This document shows, in pieces, positions 6,234 through 8,474 of a stretch of 8,474 nt of DNA. Positions within the stretch are counted from its first letter, which is position 1. Each line of letters opens with the position of its first letter. Below the pieces are notes generated by a model. It made no database searches, was not told where the DNA came from, and was given only the letters and a program-made list of their open reading frames with translations. Both the position numbers and the translations under genes were made by a program. The stretch comes from an uncultured Bacteroidales bacterium (lineage in GTDB: Bacteria; Bacteroidota; Bacteroidia; Bacteroidales; Paludibacteraceae), in assembly GCA_946184195.1 (NCBI GenBank), contig CAMHEP010000066.1, positions 1-8,474 on the forward strand, in the 5' to 3' direction.

Positions 6234-7315
6234 CTTTTGATGCCAAACGTGCCTACCATAACCAACGTGGACTGGGCAACTATAGTCGGGATGTGATACG
6301 TCTAATGACGACGTATGCCCCGGAGAATGAGTATATGCTGATGGCTCAACCGTCGGTACGTTATTCGTTCCCGCATACCTTGACAATCGCTCCCCAAGGG
6401 TTATGGCACTATATGCCGTCTTTGTGGCGCAGCTATGGTTGCACCCGTAGTCTGAAGAAGGCGGATGTCTATTGGGGACTGTCCGGTGAACTGCCGTTGG
6501 GTATTCATCGGACAGGTGTTCGTACCGTAGTTACCATCCACGATACGATATTCCTGCGTTATCCGGAATTATATAGTGCTACCTATCGTTGGCTCTTTAC
6601 GCAAAAGATGGCGTATGCGTTGCGTGTAGCGGATGTCGTTGTGGCTATCTCCGAGCAGACGAAGCGCGATATCATCACCTTCTTCGGTGCAGACGAGACG
6701 AAGATAAAGGTGGTCTATCAGGGCTGTAACAACCGTTTCCGCGAGCCTATTACGGACGAGCAGGTGGCGGTGGTGAAGAAACGCTATGACCTGCCTGACC
6801 GGTATATAGTGGATGTCGGAGCTTTGGAGCCACGTAAGAACTTGCAGACCTTGATTCGTGCTATGGCGTGGGCTCATATTGACCTGCCCCTTGTAGCCGT
6901 TGGCGGTAAGAGCCGTTATGGCGACGAGGCTGCCGCGCTGGCGGAGAAGATGGGAGTTAAGCTGCTCTTCCTGCATGCTCTGCCGTTCGACGAACTTCCC
7001 ATGGTTTATAAAGGAGCGGTATGTTCTGTCTATCCCAGTGTGTTCGAGGGCTTTGGTATACCTATCTTGGAGTCGCTGTGCGTCGGTACACCAGTGCTTA
7101 CATCAACGGGCAGTTGTTTCAGCGAGACCGGCGGTGAGGCGGCTCTCTATGCCGACCCGCTCTCGCCCGAAGATATAGGTGCTCAGTTAGCACGTATCCT
7201 GACAGATGTCTCGCTGAGGGAAGAGATGATTAAGAAGGGGCACCAACAGGCAGCCCTTTTCACGGACGAGCAAGTAGCCCGTCATCTTATCGACATATGT
7301 CAACTTAAAGTTTAA
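6224..7315 (+). CDS. Family 4 glycosyltransferase (GT-B fold, group 1)
   Basis: The protein is a 363-residue cytosolic or membrane-associated glycosyltransferase that transfers a sugar from a nucleotide-sugar with retention of configuration. The N-terminal acceptor-side domain starts MRIAFDAKRA with a glycine loop, RGLGNY (15-20), followed by TIHDTIFLRYPELY (104-117) and VVAISEQTKRDI (139-150). The C-terminal donor domain opens at GALEPRKNL (199-207), with R204 and K205 in the positions that contact donor phosphates in this family. It also carries the E-x7-E signature FEGFGIPILE, with E275 and E283. The overall pattern resembles mannosyltransferases of the WbaZ/MtfB kind, but sugar specificity cannot be read from sequence. 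The ATG lies 10 bp inside the ligase-like gene, so translation is probably coupled. Its stop overlaps the stop of the oppositely oriented kinase gene. It probably builds the glycan used by the upstream ligase-like protein (inference). Confidence 0.92.
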   Translation: MRIAFDAKRAYHNQRGLGNYSRDVIRLMTTYAPENEYMLMAQPSVRYSFPHTLTIAPQGLWHYMPSLWRSYGCTRSLKKADVYWGLSGELPLGIHRTGVRTVVTIHDTIFLRYPELYSATYRWLFTQKMAYALRVADVVVAISEQTKRDIITFFGADETKIKVVYQGCNNRFREPITDEQVAVVKKRYDLPDRYIVDVGALEPRKNLQTLIRAMAWAHIDLPLVAVGGKSRYGDEAAALAEKMGVKLLFLHALPFDELPMVYKGAVCSVYPSVFEGFGIPILESLCVGTPVLTSTGSCFSETGGEAALYADPLSPEDIGAQLARILTDVSLREEMIKKGHQQAALFTDEQVARHLIDICQLKV

Positions 7316-8058
7316 CGGGAGAAGATACGCTCGATGTCTGCATCGCTCTTGAAGTGCCAAAAGTGCTCCCAGTAATAAGTCAGTCGTTGCTCCACCTGTT
7401 GGGCATTCCATCCACGTGCCGCCGCATATTCCTCACTTAAAGCGTGGATAAAATCGCGCCGACCCCATAGGCGGCATAAGTTCTTGCATGCCGTCTCCAT
7501 ACCAACAGGCTTATTGCCGAAATCCATGCGGTTGATATCAACGATGCAGATAGATATATCGCCGTCCTCCTTTTTGTCGAAGAGGATATTTCCCGGAGAA
7601 TAGTCCTTGTGCACCACGCCGTGTATATGCATATTCGCTGTGAAACGTGCAAAGGCGCGGATGATGTCCTCATAACCGGCTACGTCATGATAGCGGAACT
7701 CATAGAAATTGCGGGTGTAGGGTACTTGCAAGGTAACGAGGTAACTCTCCTGTATCAACCCGTTTCCCATTAAGACATATGCCACTGCTTCGGGAGTGGC
7801 GATGCCCAGTGTATGCAATCTCTCGGCATTGTGATAGGCACGTACGGCTTTCGGTGGACGTAGGGTAGAGTAGATGAGCCGGTTGGGTAATGCAGGACAA
7901 TGGAAACGCTTGACATTGAACGGAATACCTTTATGCTCAATGACGCGTATCTGGTTACGAGCGTCGTAGATGACGGTGCCCGACGTCGGGAAGATAGTCG
8001 GGAGCGAACAGATCCACTCCCGCAGATGTTCATATGTAGGGTTGATACATAGTTGCAT
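7312..8058 (-). CDS. Lipopolysaccharide core kinase family protein (WaaP/KdkA/InaA-like)
   Basis: The 248-residue cytosolic small-molecule kinase has a eukaryotic-like kinase fold. Visible landmarks are the ATP-binding lysine K50 in FNVKRF and a likely helix-C glutamate E79 in YHNAERL. The catalytic loop is HKDYSPGNILFD (150-161), with H150, D152 and N157, and the metal-binding aspartate is D174 in IVDINR, replacing the DFG of protein kinases. This arrangement matches Kdo kinase and heptose kinases that phosphorylate the LPS inner core. The neighbouring glycosyltransferases support that role; the exact sugar is unknown. The ATG (complement of 8056-8058) lies 7 bp after the stop of the glycosyltransferase gene upstream of it, so the two form a minus-strand operon. 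Its TAA overlaps the convergent GT4 stop by 4 bp, leaving no room for an intergenic terminator. All key residues are intact, so it should be active. Confidence 0.85.
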   Translation of the reverse strand: MQLCINPTYEHLREWICSLPTIFPTSGTVIYDARNQIRVIEHKGIPFNVKRFHCPALPNRLIYSTLRPPKAVRAYHNAERLHTLGIATPEAVAYVLMGNGLIQESYLVTLQVPYTRNFYEFRYHDVAGYEDIIRAFARFTANMHIHGVVHKDYSPGNILFDKKEDGDISICIVDINRMDFGNKPVGMETACKNLCRLWGRRDFIHALSEEYAAARGWNAQQVEQRLTYYWEHFWHFKSDADIERIFSR

Positions 8059-8065
8059 AGACCTT

Positions 8066-8474
8066 TTATTCCATCGTGACCGAGTATTTCTTTGTTCCTT
8101 CGTGCCAACCTCGCAGATAATTGCTTAGTTTAGCCCATTTATCGTGCCAGTCATATAGACAGAGACGCTTGAGTTCTTTGTAGGCATGATGGCGGTAATA
8201 GTGAGCATGTTCAGGATAAAGTTGAATCATGCGTTGCAGGTTGCGCCCTATATAATAGTATCGCCATGCGGGGTGCGGCGTATAGGGGTGTTTGAAAATT
8301 AGATGTTTCACACCCTGCCCCAGATGATGCGTGAGACATATATGATTGAGTCGCACTACCTGCCAACCCTCTTGCCACAGGTGGCAGCATATCTCGTCGT
8401 CCACCAAGTCGATGAAGAAATTGTCCTTGAATCCCCCCATGGCTTTCCATGCGTTCAACCGGAGCAGGTTACCC
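8066..8474 (-). CDS. C-terminal part of a family 2 glycosyltransferase (rhamnosyltransferase-like), runs off the right edge
   Basis: The open frame continues to the edge of the window; 135 residues plus TAA are visible. The first visible residues, GNLLRLNAWKAMGGF, followed by FFIDLVDDEICCHLW, match the late GT-A region of family 2 enzymes annotated as rhamnosyltransferases. There a 'SGxLxR...GGF...FIDxVDxE' pattern forms the acceptor and catalytic-base area. The later HHLGQGV and YYYIGRN motifs fit the same group. The N-terminal nucleotide-binding DxD part is outside the window. The apparent start at 8458 is an internal TTG (Leu), not the true start. It precedes the kinase gene by 7 bp on the same strand, so both probably act on the same LPS or surface glycan. 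The family is clear; the sugar is not. Confidence 0.85.
   Translation of the reverse strand, partial: GNLLRLNAWKAMGGFKDNFFIDLVDDEICCHLWQEGWQVVRLNHICLTHHLGQGVKHLIFKHPYTPHPAWRYYYIGRNLQRMIQLYPEHAHYYRHHAYKELKRLCLYDWHDKWAKLSNYLRGWHEGTKKYSVTME

Noticed and set aside
8456..8458. Start of the minus-strand GT2 gene at 8458
   Set aside because: The codon is TTG inside a continuous conserved stretch (GNLLRLNAW); the frame stays open to the edge, so the gene is partial rather than starting here.

Overview
The window looks like a chromosomal segment from a Gram-negative member of the Bacteroidota, most likely order Bacteroidales. Three things point there: the grpE-dnaJ pair without dnaK or hrcA beside it, the near absence of Shine-Dalgarno sequences before the starts, and an outer-membrane/LPS-type gene set. 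Base composition is close to balanced. I see no integrase, transposase, tRNA, rRNA or CRISPR array, and no abrupt change in base composition.

Layout. (1) Positions 1-162 hold the 3' end of a probable outer-membrane beta-barrel gene, followed by a hairpin terminator (201-230). (2) Positions 231-348 form the leader of grpE, with an 11-bp inverted repeat and a degenerate 7-bp repeat array. (3) grpE (349-912) and dnaJ (997-2163) encode the nucleotide-exchange factor and J-domain co-chaperone of DnaK. A second heptamer array, in the opposite orientation, lies between them. (4) Only 24 bp after dnaJ, with no visible terminator, a tight four-gene envelope cluster starts. It comprises an exported predicted outer-membrane barrel (2188-3123, TTG start), an LtaS-type membrane phosphotransferase overlapping it by 4 bp (3120-4955), a polytopic O-antigen ligase/polymerase-like protein (4977-6233), and a GT4 glycosyltransferase overlapping the ligase by 10 bp (6224-7315). 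(5) Converging on these from the minus strand are a family 2 glycosyltransferase (8066 to beyond the right edge) and, 7 bp after it, a WaaP/KdkA-like lipopolysaccharide kinase (7312-8058). The last codons of the kinase and the GT4 gene overlap.

How the genes may work together. The second half reads as a surface-glycan (LPS core/O-antigen or related) locus. Cytoplasmic glycosyltransferases would build a lipid-linked glycan, the WaaP-like kinase would phosphorylate core sugar, and the ligase-like protein would join or polymerise glycan on the periplasmic face. The LtaS-like enzyme would add a phospho-substituent such as phosphoglycerol or phosphoethanolamine. The barrel, coupled in translation to that enzyme, is of unknown function. 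These pathway roles are inferred from family membership and neighbourhood; no substrate can be read from the sequence.

The points most worth a second look are a (TC)7 tract inside the ligase gene just before its conserved SEGRTG motif (a possible contingency tract), the barrel/LtaS-like pair, the mirrored heptamer arrays around grpE, and the dyad upstream of grpE.
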